64,000 bases of DNA from Bacteroidota bacterium (GTDB lineage: Bacteria > Bacteroidota > Ignavibacteria > Kapaibacteriales > UBA2268). Below the pieces are notes generated by a model. It worked only from the letters and a program-made list of their open reading frames with translations. It searched no databases and was not told the DNA's origin. Numbering within the stretch: position 1 is the stretch's first letter; each line of letters opens with the position of its first letter. Made by a program: the position numbers and the translations under genes. Positions 1 through 8,526 of this stretch are shown one piece after another. The DNA lies in contig JARKQC010000097.1 of assembly GCA_029974985.1 (NCBI GenBank), forward strand, positions 1 through 64,000, given 5' to 3'.

Positions 1-280
1 TAGCAATAATGCCGTGATTTGCAGGATAAAGTCCCGTAATAATTGAATAATGATTAGGAAATGTCATACTCGGAAATTGTGGTTTTAAAGATTGTGCTTT
101 AACTCCAAAATCTGCGATTTCATTCAAATAAGTGCAATATTTTCATTTAAGATAATCCCAACGAAATCCGTCGAGTGATACAAGAATTACACTTGCATTA
201 TTATCTAATGAATATAATTGTAAAATTGAAATTTTTACAAAAAGTAAAATTAAAATTAGTGTTCTTTTAAAATGTTGCAT
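1..280 (-). pseudogene. Nucleotide pyrophosphatase/phosphodiesterase family gene, 5' part, interrupted by in-frame TGA
   Basis: On the minus strand an ATG at 280 opens a signal peptide, then reads SVILVSLDGFRWDYLK, the metal-binding start of the alkaline-phosphatase-like type I phosphodiesterase (ENPP) family. Codon 46 (143-145) is TGA. The same frame then continues without any shift through LNEIADFGVKAQ, FPSMTFPNHYSIITG and LYPANHGI, all family hallmarks including the nucleophile Thr in TFPNH. No residue is lost or gained around the stop compared with the usual spacing, so this is one substituted codon, not a frameshift. The family normally hydrolyses phosphodiester or pyrophosphate bonds in the periplasm. 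The gene runs off the left edge. Either it is a recent nonsense pseudogene, or the base is an assembly error, or the stop is read through. TGA is a true stop elsewhere here, so recoding of the whole genome is excluded. Confidence 0.75.
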
Positions 281-447
281 AGTTTTATAAAATTTTGTAA
301 AATTATTTATTTATAAAAAATAAAACTTAATTATTAGTAATTTATTTTTTATATTTGTTTAATTATATTGTTTTTTATTTTAGAATTTGCAAATAAAGAC
401 GATATTTTAATTATATAAAGTATTGTTATATTAATAGAATAAAAAAT

Positions 448-744
448 ATGACAAAATTTGAATTATTAAAATTACAAAAATTATTTAGAATACAAAATAG
501 TATTAAGCCAAAAACATATTTAGATGAATTGGCTTCGGAGGGTTTTCTCGAAGATTTTATCGAGCCTTTTTTTAAAAATAAAATTAATGAAGACCCTGAT
601 TTTAAAAATAGAGTTTATGATTCTTTATATGATTGGTCTGAAGAGGTTAGCGAAAAACTTGAATTATATTATTTGGAATCAATTTGTGAGTCACTTAGCT
701 TTTTCAACGAATATACAAAATTATGGAAGATACAAAAGCAATAA
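448..744 (+). CDS. Hypothetical protein, 98 aa
   Basis: Small acidic protein of unknown function that I do not recognise. It has no signal peptide or membrane segment, and the sequence suggests mostly alpha-helix, with aromatic- and Glu-rich stretches in the C-terminal half. The start ATG at 448 follows a long AT-rich leader without a clear Shine-Dalgarno site. The gene overlaps the next one by 22 bases, so the two are probably translated together and may form a functional pair. A second frame at 524-769 overlaps it but is a shadow. Confidence 0.6.
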   Translation: MTKFELLKLQKLFRIQNSIKPKTYLDELASEGFLEDFIEPFFKNKINEDPDFKNRVYDSLYDWSEEVSEKLELYYLESICESLSFFNEYTKLWKIQKQ

Positions 745-1700
745 GACCCGAAATCAAAGGTTTGTTTGATACTATTAAAAATCAGGCTATTCAGTATGCT
801 GATACTTTTGATAAGTTAGAGCAATGCCATGCTGATTATATTGCTTTGACAAAAGATATAAAAAAAATTAATGAAGAACTGTATCTTTCTATTAATGCTG
901 AGATTTTTGCTTTTAAGCAATCTTATGAGGATTATATTAAACTTTTAAAAATCGAAAGTTTAAAAATATCACAAAAATATTCCGAATTAAAAGATTTAAA
1001 AATGTTGCAAGATTCTTATTTCGATGCCAAAGAATCTATTGTTACGATAAACCAGAATCTTGAAAAGCAAAATAATGAATTAAAAACTTTATTTGATGAT
1101 TTTAATAGTTTAGTTGATAGTATTAAAAATTCAGCAGATGAAAAGATTGACGATTTTTTAAAGTCTTCTATTAATAGATTTAACGATACAATTAAATCAG
1201 ATTTGAAAAATACTGAAAATAAAATTAATCAAAGAATTTCTTACCATAATAATAAAATAAGTATAATCGAAAAATCATTAAAAAATTATTATGAAAAGCA
1301 AATTTTAGATACAAAAAATATTTATGATGAGATTGATAATTTAAAAAAAAATGTAGTAAATTTATTTCAAATTAGTACAAATAAATCCAATCAATCTAAT
1401 AATGAAATCAAAAAAAATGCAATTAAAGATAATTTTTCTATGCTTAATTCAAAATATGATGAATTGAATGATAGAATTGATACACTTGCTAATTTATTAA
1501 AAGATGCGAATAAATATAAATATTCAGATTCAAATCAAAATTTTCAATCAAAATCTTTTTCAAATGAGGATAAAGTTTTGATTAATAATCTTAATAATCA
1601 AATTTTAGAATTAAAATCATTTCAAAACAAGGCTATTCAAATTTCGATTGGAGCCGTTATAATTGCTATTATTTCAATTGCAATTGCTTTTATTTTATAA
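723..1700 (+). CDS. Tail-anchored coiled-coil protein, 325 aa, function unknown
   Basis: The protein is almost entirely predicted coiled coil (residues about 25-300), very rich in Lys, Asn, Glu, Ile and Leu. It ends in one hydrophobic segment (about 305-325, rich in Ile and Ala) that finishes at the C-terminus. There is no N-terminal signal peptide, so it should be a tail-anchored inner-membrane protein with its long rod in the cytoplasm. It overlaps the preceding 98-aa gene by 22 bases, which suggests translational coupling. The architecture recalls coiled-coil adaptors, but I see no family motif and assign no function. The gene converges on the minus-strand gene ending at 1717, with only 16 bases between. 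Confidence 0.65.
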   Translation: MEDTKAIRPEIKGLFDTIKNQAIQYADTFDKLEQCHADYIALTKDIKKINEELYLSINAEIFAFKQSYEDYIKLLKIESLKISQKYSELKDLKMLQDSYFDAKESIVTINQNLEKQNNELKTLFDDFNSLVDSIKNSADEKIDDFLKSSINRFNDTIKSDLKNTENKINQRISYHNNKISIIEKSLKNYYEKQILDTKNIYDEIDNLKKNVVNLFQISTNKSNQSNNEIKKNAIKDNFSMLNSKYDELNDRIDTLANLLKDANKYKYSDSNQNFQSKSFSNEDKVLINNLNNQILELKSFQNKAIQISIGAVIIAIISIAIAFIL

Positions 1701-1716
1701 AATTATTTTAACTTAT

Positions 1717-2607
1717 CTAAAACATATAGATTAAAGCTATACCCGTAGCTAATTTTTCCGATAATTGCACTCCTTCATATTTCTTATAAACTGGCATTTC
1801 AAAAAATAATGAAATTGATAATTCATCAAAATTATAACTAAATTGAGGCACTAACGATAAAATTTGTTTACCTGTATTTAACATTTCTGAATCATTTTGA
1901 TATGAAATCCCTTGTACCTCATATCTTGATTCAAGAATTGCATTAAATTTTTCAAATAGTTCTTTTGTTAAAAAAAGTGAAGTGCTAATATTATTGCCCG
2001 ATTTAAACTGGTCTTTATCTTCTATATAAAATTCTGATCTATTAAATAAAACAATATTAATATCATCATAAATATTTATAAAATAGAATAATTGAGCAAT
2101 TACTCCATTGTTGCCCGAAAGAATTCTATTATTTGTTAATTTTAATTTTGGACCCGCACCTAAAGTAAGCTCTTGCGAACTTGCTTTATGAGAAAAAATC
2201 GTATATTTTCCGATTAATGAAGCTGAATTAAAGCCAGAAATCCTATCTTGTGAGTAGCCAAAATTTAGATTTTTATCGGGAAAGGCGCTTAATTCTAAAT
2301 CAATGGTAAATTTTTTATTTATTCCATAAGCAAGGTTAAAGCCTAATAAATGCACATCTAATTCTTGTCCATAATGCTTTTCTAACGTTTCAGAACCAAG
2401 ATAAAATTCCGAGCCATATAAATATCTATATAAAGTTATAAATCTAAATGTTCCTTCTTTTAATACGCCGACATTTGATGTTCCAGCGGCTAATTGAGAA
2501 CCAGAAAACGCAGCACTACACGAAGAGCATTGTGAATAAATTTTATTACTATTTATAATAGTTAATAAAAATAAAAATAAAAGTAATATAATAGATTTGA
2601 ATTCCAT
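1717..2607 (-). CDS. Predicted outer-membrane beta-barrel protein with N-terminal CxxC, 296 aa
   Basis: A signal peptide (residues about 1-25) is followed at once by CSSC and a Ser/Gly/Ala-rich stretch. The rest alternates short amphipathic strands with turns and ends in a hydrophobic strand finishing in Phe (IALIYMF), typical of outer-membrane barrels. I cannot name the family, but barrels starting with a Cys pair just after the signal peptide are known among putative transporters of this group. Its start codon directly follows the stop of the upstream thioredoxin-like lipoprotein gene with no spacer. The pairing suggests that the Cys pair is a redox or metal target of that protein. That link is inference. 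Confidence 0.6.
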   Translation of the reverse strand: MEFKSIILLLFLFLLTIINSNKIYSQCSSCSAAFSGSQLAAGTSNVGVLKEGTFRFITLYRYLYGSEFYLGSETLEKHYGQELDVHLLGFNLAYGINKKFTIDLELSAFPDKNLNFGYSQDRISGFNSASLIGKYTIFSHKASSQELTLGAGPKLKLTNNRILSGNNGVIAQLFYFINIYDDINIVLFNRSEFYIEDKDQFKSGNNISTSLFLTKELFEKFNAILESRYEVQGISYQNDSEMLNTGKQILSLVPQFSYNFDELSISLFFEMPVYKKYEGVQLSEKLATGIALIYMF

Positions 2608-3096
2608 TTATCGCGAACCATCAAATATTTGTCTTAAATTTTCAAAATTTGAGAAATCTTGTTTACTTATTCTTTTTTTTTCATCGTGTTTTACAGCAAA
2701 TACTATTGGAATCTCATTAATTTTAAATTGTTTATAAGCACCGCTTGGCTCCTGCCAATAATCATCAAGACCATATAAAAATATATTGCCTTCTGCAATA
2801 TTAGCATCTTCTAATAACTTAAAAAAATATGGTAAAGTTTCGGCACATTCTAAGCACGTTGATGAAGCAAAAATATAATATTGATAGCCCTGCGAAAATG
2901 ATTGAAACTCACGAATTTCTGTTTCCGAAAAATTTGTATTCAAATATAAATAATTATTCCAACCAGAATTTTCCATCCATTTTTTTATAGTGGTATATCC
3001 AATTATCTGCTTATATGATAGATAATTAGAAGCGCAAGAAGTAAGCATTATTGAAAATAATAATATTGAAAATAGAATAAAAATATTTTTTTTCAT
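2608..3096 (-). CDS. Thioredoxin-like lipoprotein, 162 aa
   Basis: Residues 1-21 form a lipoprotein signal with lipobox LTSC. The mature part contains ASSTCLECAETLPYF, a CxxC motif (CLEC) at the start of a helix as in thioredoxin folds, and later NEIPIVFAV, the cis-proline loop. The protein is therefore a membrane-anchored periplasmic thiol-disulfide protein, although the active-site dipeptide LE is unusual, so the direction of its redox activity is unknown. It lies in a run with the TPR lipoprotein upstream (32 bases away) and the CxxC barrel downstream (adjacent), which points to one operon concerned with envelope proteins. Confidence 0.7.
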   Translation of the reverse strand: MKKNIFILFSILLFSIMLTSCASNYLSYKQIIGYTTIKKWMENSGWNNYLYLNTNFSETEIREFQSFSQGYQYYIFASSTCLECAETLPYFFKLLEDANIAEGNIFLYGLDDYWQEPSGAYKQFKINEIPIVFAVKHDEKKRISKQDFSNFENLRQIFDGSR

Positions 3097-3128
3097 TAGT
3101 ATAATAGAATTAATAATATTATAAAAAA

Positions 3129-5312
3129 TTATTTTTTAGGCATCTCTGGAAATTGTTTTTTCTCTTTTTGCGTAGAATCACTTGGCTCTTCATCGAGTTT
3201 AAAGAACTTAACGGGGTCTTTAAGCGGATTATCTGGCAATTCTAAACCTTTTAGCATTTCTACTGGATTTTGCAATAATCCGTTTGGGTTATTCAATAGT
3301 GAGCTTGGATCTTTTATAATAGAATTAATATCTGGTGATTTAGGTTTATAATTTATTTGTTCACTTTTTTGTTTTAATTTAATTTCGCCCATTTTAAGTT
3401 CAGTAGGTGGTAGCAAAATAACTTCACGAGTTTTAAGGGAGTCTGGAATTGGATTTCCACTGTTTACAGCAAATTTATATGTAACGCTCAATCCAATGTC
3501 CTTTGCATATTCCGATTCTGGATAATTAGTAATTAATATATTATAATAATATAGAGAGGAATCTGGAATTTTTAAGTAACGTTCAAATATCCAACCTATA
3601 GAATATAGCGAGGCAGGTGCAAATTTAGATTTTGGATAATTTTCATATAATTTTTTAAATTGATTTAAAGAAAATTTGTAATCTGCGATTCTCATTAAAT
3701 TAAGCCCGGAAGAATAGAGTTCTGCCACAGTATCAATAACAAAATTTTGTGTATAGCCAAGTTGTGCTTGTGCGTCTTTACCAAAATCGGTTAATGGGTG
3801 ATTCATCACAATAATATCTAGCAAACTATCAGCTAACAGTGGGTTATCAGCTCGAACTACGCGTGCTAAACCATAATAATATCTTGAACTTTCTGGTTTT
3901 GATAAAGGAGCAACTTTAACAGCATACTTATAATAATATAAAACAGAATCTTTATTCCCAAGTTCCTCGTGTATTCGCCCTAATGCAAAAAGATTAGCGG
4001 CTAATTCTAATTTTGTAGAGTCTGATAATTCCTCATTTTTTTTGATTTTTTCAATAAGTAATTCAGCCGCTCGGAGTTTAATATCCCAATTATTCATTAA
4101 TTCGAACATTTTTTCAGAAGTTTTAAATACTGGAGTGCGGATTACTCTTGATTTAGCAAATAATGAGCGGGCTTTTGTATAATCGTTTTGATTATACATA
4201 TTCATACCTTTTTCAAAATAATATGTTAATAATGCTGGATTATTTGCATAAGCTGAATCTGCTTTTTTTTCCATTATAGCGAGATTTTCATAGGTTGGTG
4301 GAATTTCTTTTTCTGCTGGAATATAAGTGGGATCGAGCCATTTAATTCTCATTAATTGCATTTCTTGGATATAAGTATGAGCCATCCACTCTTCGTATTT
4401 ACCATCATTTTCTAATCTTTTAAAAATATCTTCTGCCTCGAAATATCTTCCCATTCTTGCAAGCGATGCCGCCTGATATAAATAAGCCTCATATTTTTGA
4501 AGATAATCGGGACTAAATTTATGCACTTGTCTAAAAGTAGTTTCAGCAACTTCAAATTTTGCCATTCTAAACATCAAAAATCCCATATCGAGTTGCCAAC
4601 GAGCTTTAATAGAGCCGTCATCTGTTTGTGCAATAGCATTTTTATATGGTCTCAATGCTTTTTCAAAATCATTATTAAGCAAAGCGAGTTCGGCTTCTAT
4701 TCTAAATGCTTCTGATAAAATATCATATCTTTTCTTTTGCCAAGCGATATCAACAGTCCTAGAGAGCATAATTTCGCCAGCATGCATTTTTCTTTGTATT
4801 AAAAGATTTTTAGTATATAATAAATGTGCATCGGGTGATAAATCACCAGCAGGATATTTATCAACAAGTTCACTACATTTTAATTGAGAATTAAGCCAAT
4901 CCTCTTGATAGAAAAATGATTTTGCCATTAGCCATAAAGCACCTTCAACATAATCGCTTTTTCCTTTGAAAGCAAGAATTTTAGAACCTTTAATAATTAT
5001 AGAATCTAATTTAACTTGAACGGGCTGTCTTTTTTGTTTTGATACAATAAATTCAGTTAAAAATGCGGGCGGACCAACTGTCGTTTGCTCATCAACATAA
5101 AATTCGGGCTGTGGAACGACAACTCTTGGCTGAACTCTTTTTTTCTCATCTTGAAATTCAAACTCCTCTTCTGACTCGTGAAGAAGCCGTTCCATATTAT
5201 AATAAGTATTAAAATATGTAGTAAAATTAGTATAGTTTGAGCAAGAAGTGCCCATTAAAAAATAAGTTGCTATTGAAAGCAGAATATAAAATATAATTCT
5301 TTTGATTTTCAT
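3129..5312 (-). CDS. TPR-repeat lipoprotein, PorW/SprE-like, 727 aa
   Basis: The N-terminus is a lipoprotein signal (GTSC, Cys about 24) followed by NYTTYFNTYYN-like sequence (here NYTNFTTYFNTYYNMERLL), which resembles the start of type IX secretion accessory lipoproteins PorW/SprE. Many tetratricopeptide repeats follow from about residue 120 to 620, with recurring A-x-Y/F patterns spaced 34-36 residues. The C-terminal 80 residues are a Pro/Asn/Lys-rich tail with DNP/NNP repeats. Family members are periplasmic outer-membrane lipoproteins needed for T9SS cargo export and gliding. Two T9SS cargo proteins in this window show that the organism has the system. The family call is by N-terminal resemblance only; a generic TPR protein remains possible. 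Confidence 0.6.
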   Translation of the reverse strand: MKIKRIIFYILLSIATYFLMGTSCSNYTNFTTYFNTYYNMERLLHESEEEFEFQDEKKRVQPRVVVPQPEFYVDEQTTVGPPAFLTEFIVSKQKRQPVQVKLDSIIIKGSKILAFKGKSDYVEGALWLMAKSFFYQEDWLNSQLKCSELVDKYPAGDLSPDAHLLYTKNLLIQRKMHAGEIMLSRTVDIAWQKKRYDILSEAFRIEAELALLNNDFEKALRPYKNAIAQTDDGSIKARWQLDMGFLMFRMAKFEVAETTFRQVHKFSPDYLQKYEAYLYQAASLARMGRYFEAEDIFKRLENDGKYEEWMAHTYIQEMQLMRIKWLDPTYIPAEKEIPPTYENLAIMEKKADSAYANNPALLTYYFEKGMNMYNQNDYTKARSLFAKSRVIRTPVFKTSEKMFELMNNWDIKLRAAELLIEKIKKNEELSDSTKLELAANLFALGRIHEELGNKDSVLYYYKYAVKVAPLSKPESSRYYYGLARVVRADNPLLADSLLDIIVMNHPLTDFGKDAQAQLGYTQNFVIDTVAELYSSGLNLMRIADYKFSLNQFKKLYENYPKSKFAPASLYSIGWIFERYLKIPDSSLYYYNILITNYPESEYAKDIGLSVTYKFAVNSGNPIPDSLKTREVILLPPTELKMGEIKLKQKSEQINYKPKSPDINSIIKDPSSLLNNPNGLLQNPVEMLKGLELPDNPLKDPVKFFKLDEEPSDSTQKEKKQFPEMPKK

Positions 5313-5520
5313 ATTAATAAATTGAAATTTTTTTACAATGTAAAAATACTCTCAATAAGTCCCTTATATTTAATTACTAATTTATTATTATATCGTAAAA
5401 TAATATGTATATATTGTTTGATTTCAAGGTAAAACGTTTTCAAATTGTACTAACGTTTCAATCTATCATAAAAGTACACAATTATCACATTTTATTATAT
5501 CGTACGCTTATATCAATCAT

Positions 5521-7023
5521 TTAGAATAACGTATTACTTAATATTTTCTTTTCAATTTTAAAATTATATTTTTTTACAAATTTTTCAGGTATAGGTAAAT
5601 TTTTCAAATTTTGTGGTTCTGCTTTTAGTGATCCTGAACCATAACTTTTACTGACATACTTTAAATTTTCGAGTGTTTCAGGATGGTTTAAAACAGTCCA
5701 TAAATTATTTATATAATCTTTGTTCTTTGATTTAGTATAAACACAATGCAAGGTATGTAAGGGTAAAACCCCAATTTCATTTTTTACAAAACGAGTATTA
5801 CGTCTTCCTAAATAGGCAAAAAGCATTTCGGGAACTTCCCTTTTTTCAGTTTTATACCAAGGATTTCTTGATTTTATTAATGCCCGCTGATTTAATTCTA
5901 ATCGTTCTCCCTCTTTGATATAATCTAAAAGATTTTTGGGTAAATTATTTTCGGGTTTATCAATGTATAAAAGCATTGTAGGTCTTCCTTTCCTATCTAA
6001 TTCTATTATTTCCTTTTCAGTTATAATATCATTTTCAATATCTCGTGTTCGTCCTAATGTTAATCGAAAATATTCTTTGGGTAACTTTAATTTTTCTATT
6101 TGTTTATTTGTTAAAAAGAAAAATTCTGTTGCACCAGTTGCAATTCCACGCATAACTGTTGCAAAATCAGATAATTTGTAAGGTGAAATTATTTCGGTAT
6201 GTGGAGGTCTTGATAAACCTATTTGTAAAGCTTCACTTAAATCTCTATTAATGATTTCAATATTAGGTAAATCGGTTAATTCAAAATCTGATTGTATAAG
6301 TTTTAATAATTCATCACCAACTTCGTTTACTTTTATCCACAATAAATTAGCTTGCGGCTTTTGTTTACGAATCAAAAATATAATTGCATTAGTATCAATT
6401 TCTGGAAAAGGTGCTGCATTTTCTGAAAAAGTTATCACACCTTCCAAATTATAGTTTTTTGAAATCCAATTCCATAGTTTATTTGCAAAAACTCCTTCAC
6501 AGGTATCAGCAGGCATAATAAAAGCCAATCTACCATTATCATCAAGTAAATTTAATGCTTGTATCAAGAAATAAATATGATAACCTGCTCTACCGTCAAT
6601 AGTTGAACCAATAATTTTCATAGTAAGTTGTCTGAGTAATTTTTTTGTCGGTTCGTCAATTCTATGATGCCGAATGTATGGCGGATTTGCTACAATAGAT
6701 TTGAACTTTCGAGTTGGTGGATTTTTAATAAAATCACGTTTTTCTATTTCACAAATCGGATTGTTGTAAATAATACTTTTTAATACATTTTCATCGATAT
6801 CAATTCCATAATATTTACAGGATTTATTCAACATTAATAATGCCTGTAAAAAAGCACCTGTACCAGAAGCAGGGTCGAAAATTAAATCTGAATTTCTGGA
6901 AACATATTCTACCATAGGTAAAGTTATCCAATCAGGACTCCAAAATTGCCCTTTATTACGTAATTTTTCACGTTCGTTCCAATTCGTTGGAATAATTTGT
7001 TGATTAACTTTTAACTCATTCAT
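5521..7023 (-). CDS. Type II DNA adenine-N6 methyltransferase (gamma class)
   Basis: From the chosen start, residues about 51-58 are the SAM-binding motif PASGTGAF and about 113-116 the catalytic NPPY of N6-adenine methyltransferases. The order (SAM motif before NPPY, target-recognition region in the C-terminal half) is that of the gamma class, and about 500 residues is the usual length of TaqI/PstI/AccI-type enzymes. It should protect host DNA against the endonuclease encoded just upstream. I chose ATG at 7023 because it overlaps the endonuclease stop as ATGA and has AAAGAA just before it. An in-frame ATG at 7053 would add ten residues. The recognition site cannot be read from sequence, but the partner's AccI resemblance suggests GTMKAC-like. 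Confidence 0.85.
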   Translation of the reverse strand: MNELKVNQQIIPTNWNEREKLRNKGQFWSPDWITLPMVEYVSRNSDLIFDPASGTGAFLQALLMLNKSCKYYGIDIDENVLKSIIYNNPICEIEKRDFIKNPPTRKFKSIVANPPYIRHHRIDEPTKKLLRQLTMKIIGSTIDGRAGYHIYFLIQALNLLDDNGRLAFIMPADTCEGVFANKLWNWISKNYNLEGVITFSENAAPFPEIDTNAIIFLIRKQKPQANLLWIKVNEVGDELLKLIQSDFELTDLPNIEIINRDLSEALQIGLSRPPHTEIISPYKLSDFATVMRGIATGATEFFFLTNKQIEKLKLPKEYFRLTLGRTRDIENDIITEKEIIELDRKGRPTMLLYIDKPENNLPKNLLDYIKEGERLELNQRALIKSRNPWYKTEKREVPEMLFAYLGRRNTRFVKNEIGVLPLHTLHCVYTKSKNKDYINNLWTVLNHPETLENLKYVSKSYGSGSLKAEPQNLKNLPIPEKFVKKYNFKIEKKILSNTLF

Positions 7024-7961
7024 TTCTTTAATTTGTTTAGAATGGTTAAACATTCATCAGCTAATTCTATTTCACCGCCTTCAAATTTTACATAAGGTAA
7101 AATATGTCCATTTTTATCTTCTATAAATTCAGGAACTAATTGTGGATTAGTTTTTGAAATACCAAGTTGATAAGCATAATGATAATAAACTTTGTAAATT
7201 GCTTTTTTAGATGTTGCACCACCTGGTGCTTGAAAAACTTGAATTGTAGGTTCTATCAAACCAATTTCAATTAATCTTTCTAATTCATTAAATGCCAATC
7301 CGTAAGCTCTATCAAAAAAAACGTGCCAAATATGTAAAGGGATTTTATTATTAGTTTGCCAAGTTTTTAACGGTTTTCTGTCTTCTTCTTTGACAATTAC
7401 CGTTGGTAATACCGCATTTTTAGGCATTCCTAATTTACCGTCTAATCTTTTTTGAGGTTTTAATGCTGTGGTATAATTTGGCATTTTCTCAGCAACCCAT
7501 AATGAATTTTCACATTCGATTGCCATTAATGATTTTTGAATTAAATCTTTTAAATCTTCTTCTTTAATAAATGGAAGTTCTCCTAATCCACCAATTTGGA
7601 TAATAAATTCATCTATAAATTGTTTATCTTTTTTTGAAAATAAAAGTAAATCAGGTCTCTTAATTTGTCCTAATCCAGCATTTTCTAATCTCTCAAAATA
7701 TAATTCAAATGCTCTTACATCATTTGTTGGTGCAGTACCACTTGGACCATAAGGAATCGCAAAATATTGATTTGTTTTATTTACAGCATCAATTAGTCTT
7801 TTCTCAGACCAAACTCCTTGAGACCAGCGCATTAAAAAATCACTACCACGTAATCGTCTTGGATTTAATAAAAACTCCGACCACTCAATAAAAGTAATTA
7901 CTCTTAATTCTAATTCAATATCTTTTATAGAAACACTTAAAACTTTTTCAAATGGATGCAT
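7020..7961 (-). CDS. Type II restriction endonuclease, AccI-like
   Basis: 313 residues. It shows a PD-(D/E)xK-type core: RPD at about 102-104, then IECEN at about 148-152, where the usual ExK is ExE. The later blocks NAVLPTVIVKEEDRKPL, IPLHIWHVFFDRAYG and QAPGGATSKKAIYK match my memory of the AccI endonuclease family. The gene overlaps the methyltransferase by four bases, with the endonuclease first. This order is less common, since many systems express the methylase first to protect the host, so some control is expected. Palindromes lie in the leader at 8041-8092. I am sure it is the cognate endonuclease and less sure of the family. Confidence 0.75.
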   Translation of the reverse strand: MHPFEKVLSVSIKDIELELRVITFIEWSEFLLNPRRLRGSDFLMRWSQGVWSEKRLIDAVNKTNQYFAIPYGPSGTAPTNDVRAFELYFERLENAGLGQIKRPDLLLFSKKDKQFIDEFIIQIGGLGELPFIKEEDLKDLIQKSLMAIECENSLWVAEKMPNYTTALKPQKRLDGKLGMPKNAVLPTVIVKEEDRKPLKTWQTNNKIPLHIWHVFFDRAYGLAFNELERLIEIGLIEPTIQVFQAPGGATSKKAIYKVYYHYAYQLGISKTNPQLVPEFIEDKNGHILPYVKFEGGEIELADECLTILNKLKK

Positions 7962-8040
7962 AAATTTTACTTTTTTTTAAATGATCGTTTCTTTATCAAA
8001 TAACTATTATATAGTATATATAAATATAGAGTATATATCT

Positions 8041-8068
8041 AATTGATTTACGTTATTATAAATCAATT
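8041..8068. repeat. Perfect inverted repeat upstream of the restriction gene
   Basis: Arms AATTGATTTA (8041-8050) and TAAATCAATT (8059-8068) pair perfectly over 10 bp around an 8-base loop. The repeat lies 80 bases upstream of the endonuclease start and within the otherwise featureless AT-rich leader. It could be an operator for the restriction-modification operon or part of a weak terminator behind the tRNA. No T-run follows directly, so an operator is slightly favoured. Confidence 0.4.
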
Positions 8069-8077
8069 ATTTTAATT

Positions 8078-8092
8078 ATTTACGTAGTAAAT
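8078..8092. repeat. Inverted repeat ATTTAC-GTA-GTAAAT
   Basis: This is a 6-bp dyad around GTA in the leader of the restriction-modification operon. Its left arm plus spacer (ATTTACGT) repeats sequence found at 8046-8053 within the first dyad, so the two elements could bind the same dimeric regulator. In this base composition a 6-bp dyad can arise by chance. Confidence 0.3.
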
Positions 8093-8151
8093 ATGTAATG
8101 ATTATAAATATTTAAAAAATAAAAAAAAATATTTTTCTTTATAATTATTAG

Positions 8152-8234
8152 TACCCGGAACAGGATTCGAACCTGCACAAGCAAAGCTCACTACATCCTG
8201 AATGTAGAGCGTCTACCAATTCCGCCATCCGGGC
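8152..8234 (-). tRNA. tRNA-Leu (anticodon CAG)
   Basis: Read on the minus strand, the acceptor stem GCCCGGA pairs with TCCGGGT (one G-U) with discriminator A at 8152. The D arm contains GGAATTGGTAGACGC, and the anticodon stem CTACA/TGTAG encloses the loop TTCAGGA, giving anticodon CAG, which reads Leu CUG. A long variable arm follows, typical of the class II Leu tRNA, and the T loop is GTTCGAATC. CCA is not encoded. The gene lies next to the restriction-modification cassette, a common insertion point for mobile DNA. Confidence 0.96.
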
Positions 8235-8472
8235 AAAAAATGATTTCAAAAATATTATTTTTTTTAATAAATAAAAAAAAATTGTAGTTAATTATTCAAT
8301 TCGTACAATAAAAATTGTTAATATTAACCATTGGCTAAAATTATACGATTTTTTTCTTATTTGTCTAATATAATTTTTTACAAATTTTTAATGTGCATAA
8401 CTTCATAACTTGTTGAATTTCAAAATAATTAGATTTTATTTCAACTATTTGAATTCCAAATAATATTTTTGA

Positions 8473-8488
8473 TGGCATAATGCTTGAT
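8473..8488 (+). promoter_or_regulatory. Possible sigma-54 (-24/-12) promoter before the flagellar operon
   Basis: TGGCATAATGCTTGAT lies about 40 bases before the flgF start. It matches the sigma-54 consensus TGGCA-N6-TTGC at every fixed position except A in place of the final C. Sigma-54 controls rod and hook genes in many flagellated bacteria. The missing C of the -12 GC pair is a real weakness, and neither rpoN nor its activator is in the window. Confidence 0.35.
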
Positions 8489-8526
8489 AAAATCAAATTG
8501 AGTAAATAAATTAAAAGGTTAAAATA

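Noticed and set aside
5380..5520. Repeated ACGTTT-like sequences behind the methyltransferase gene
   Set aside because: Two short direct repeats only, in AT-rich DNA, with no partner on the other side of the cassette; not accepted as attachment sites.
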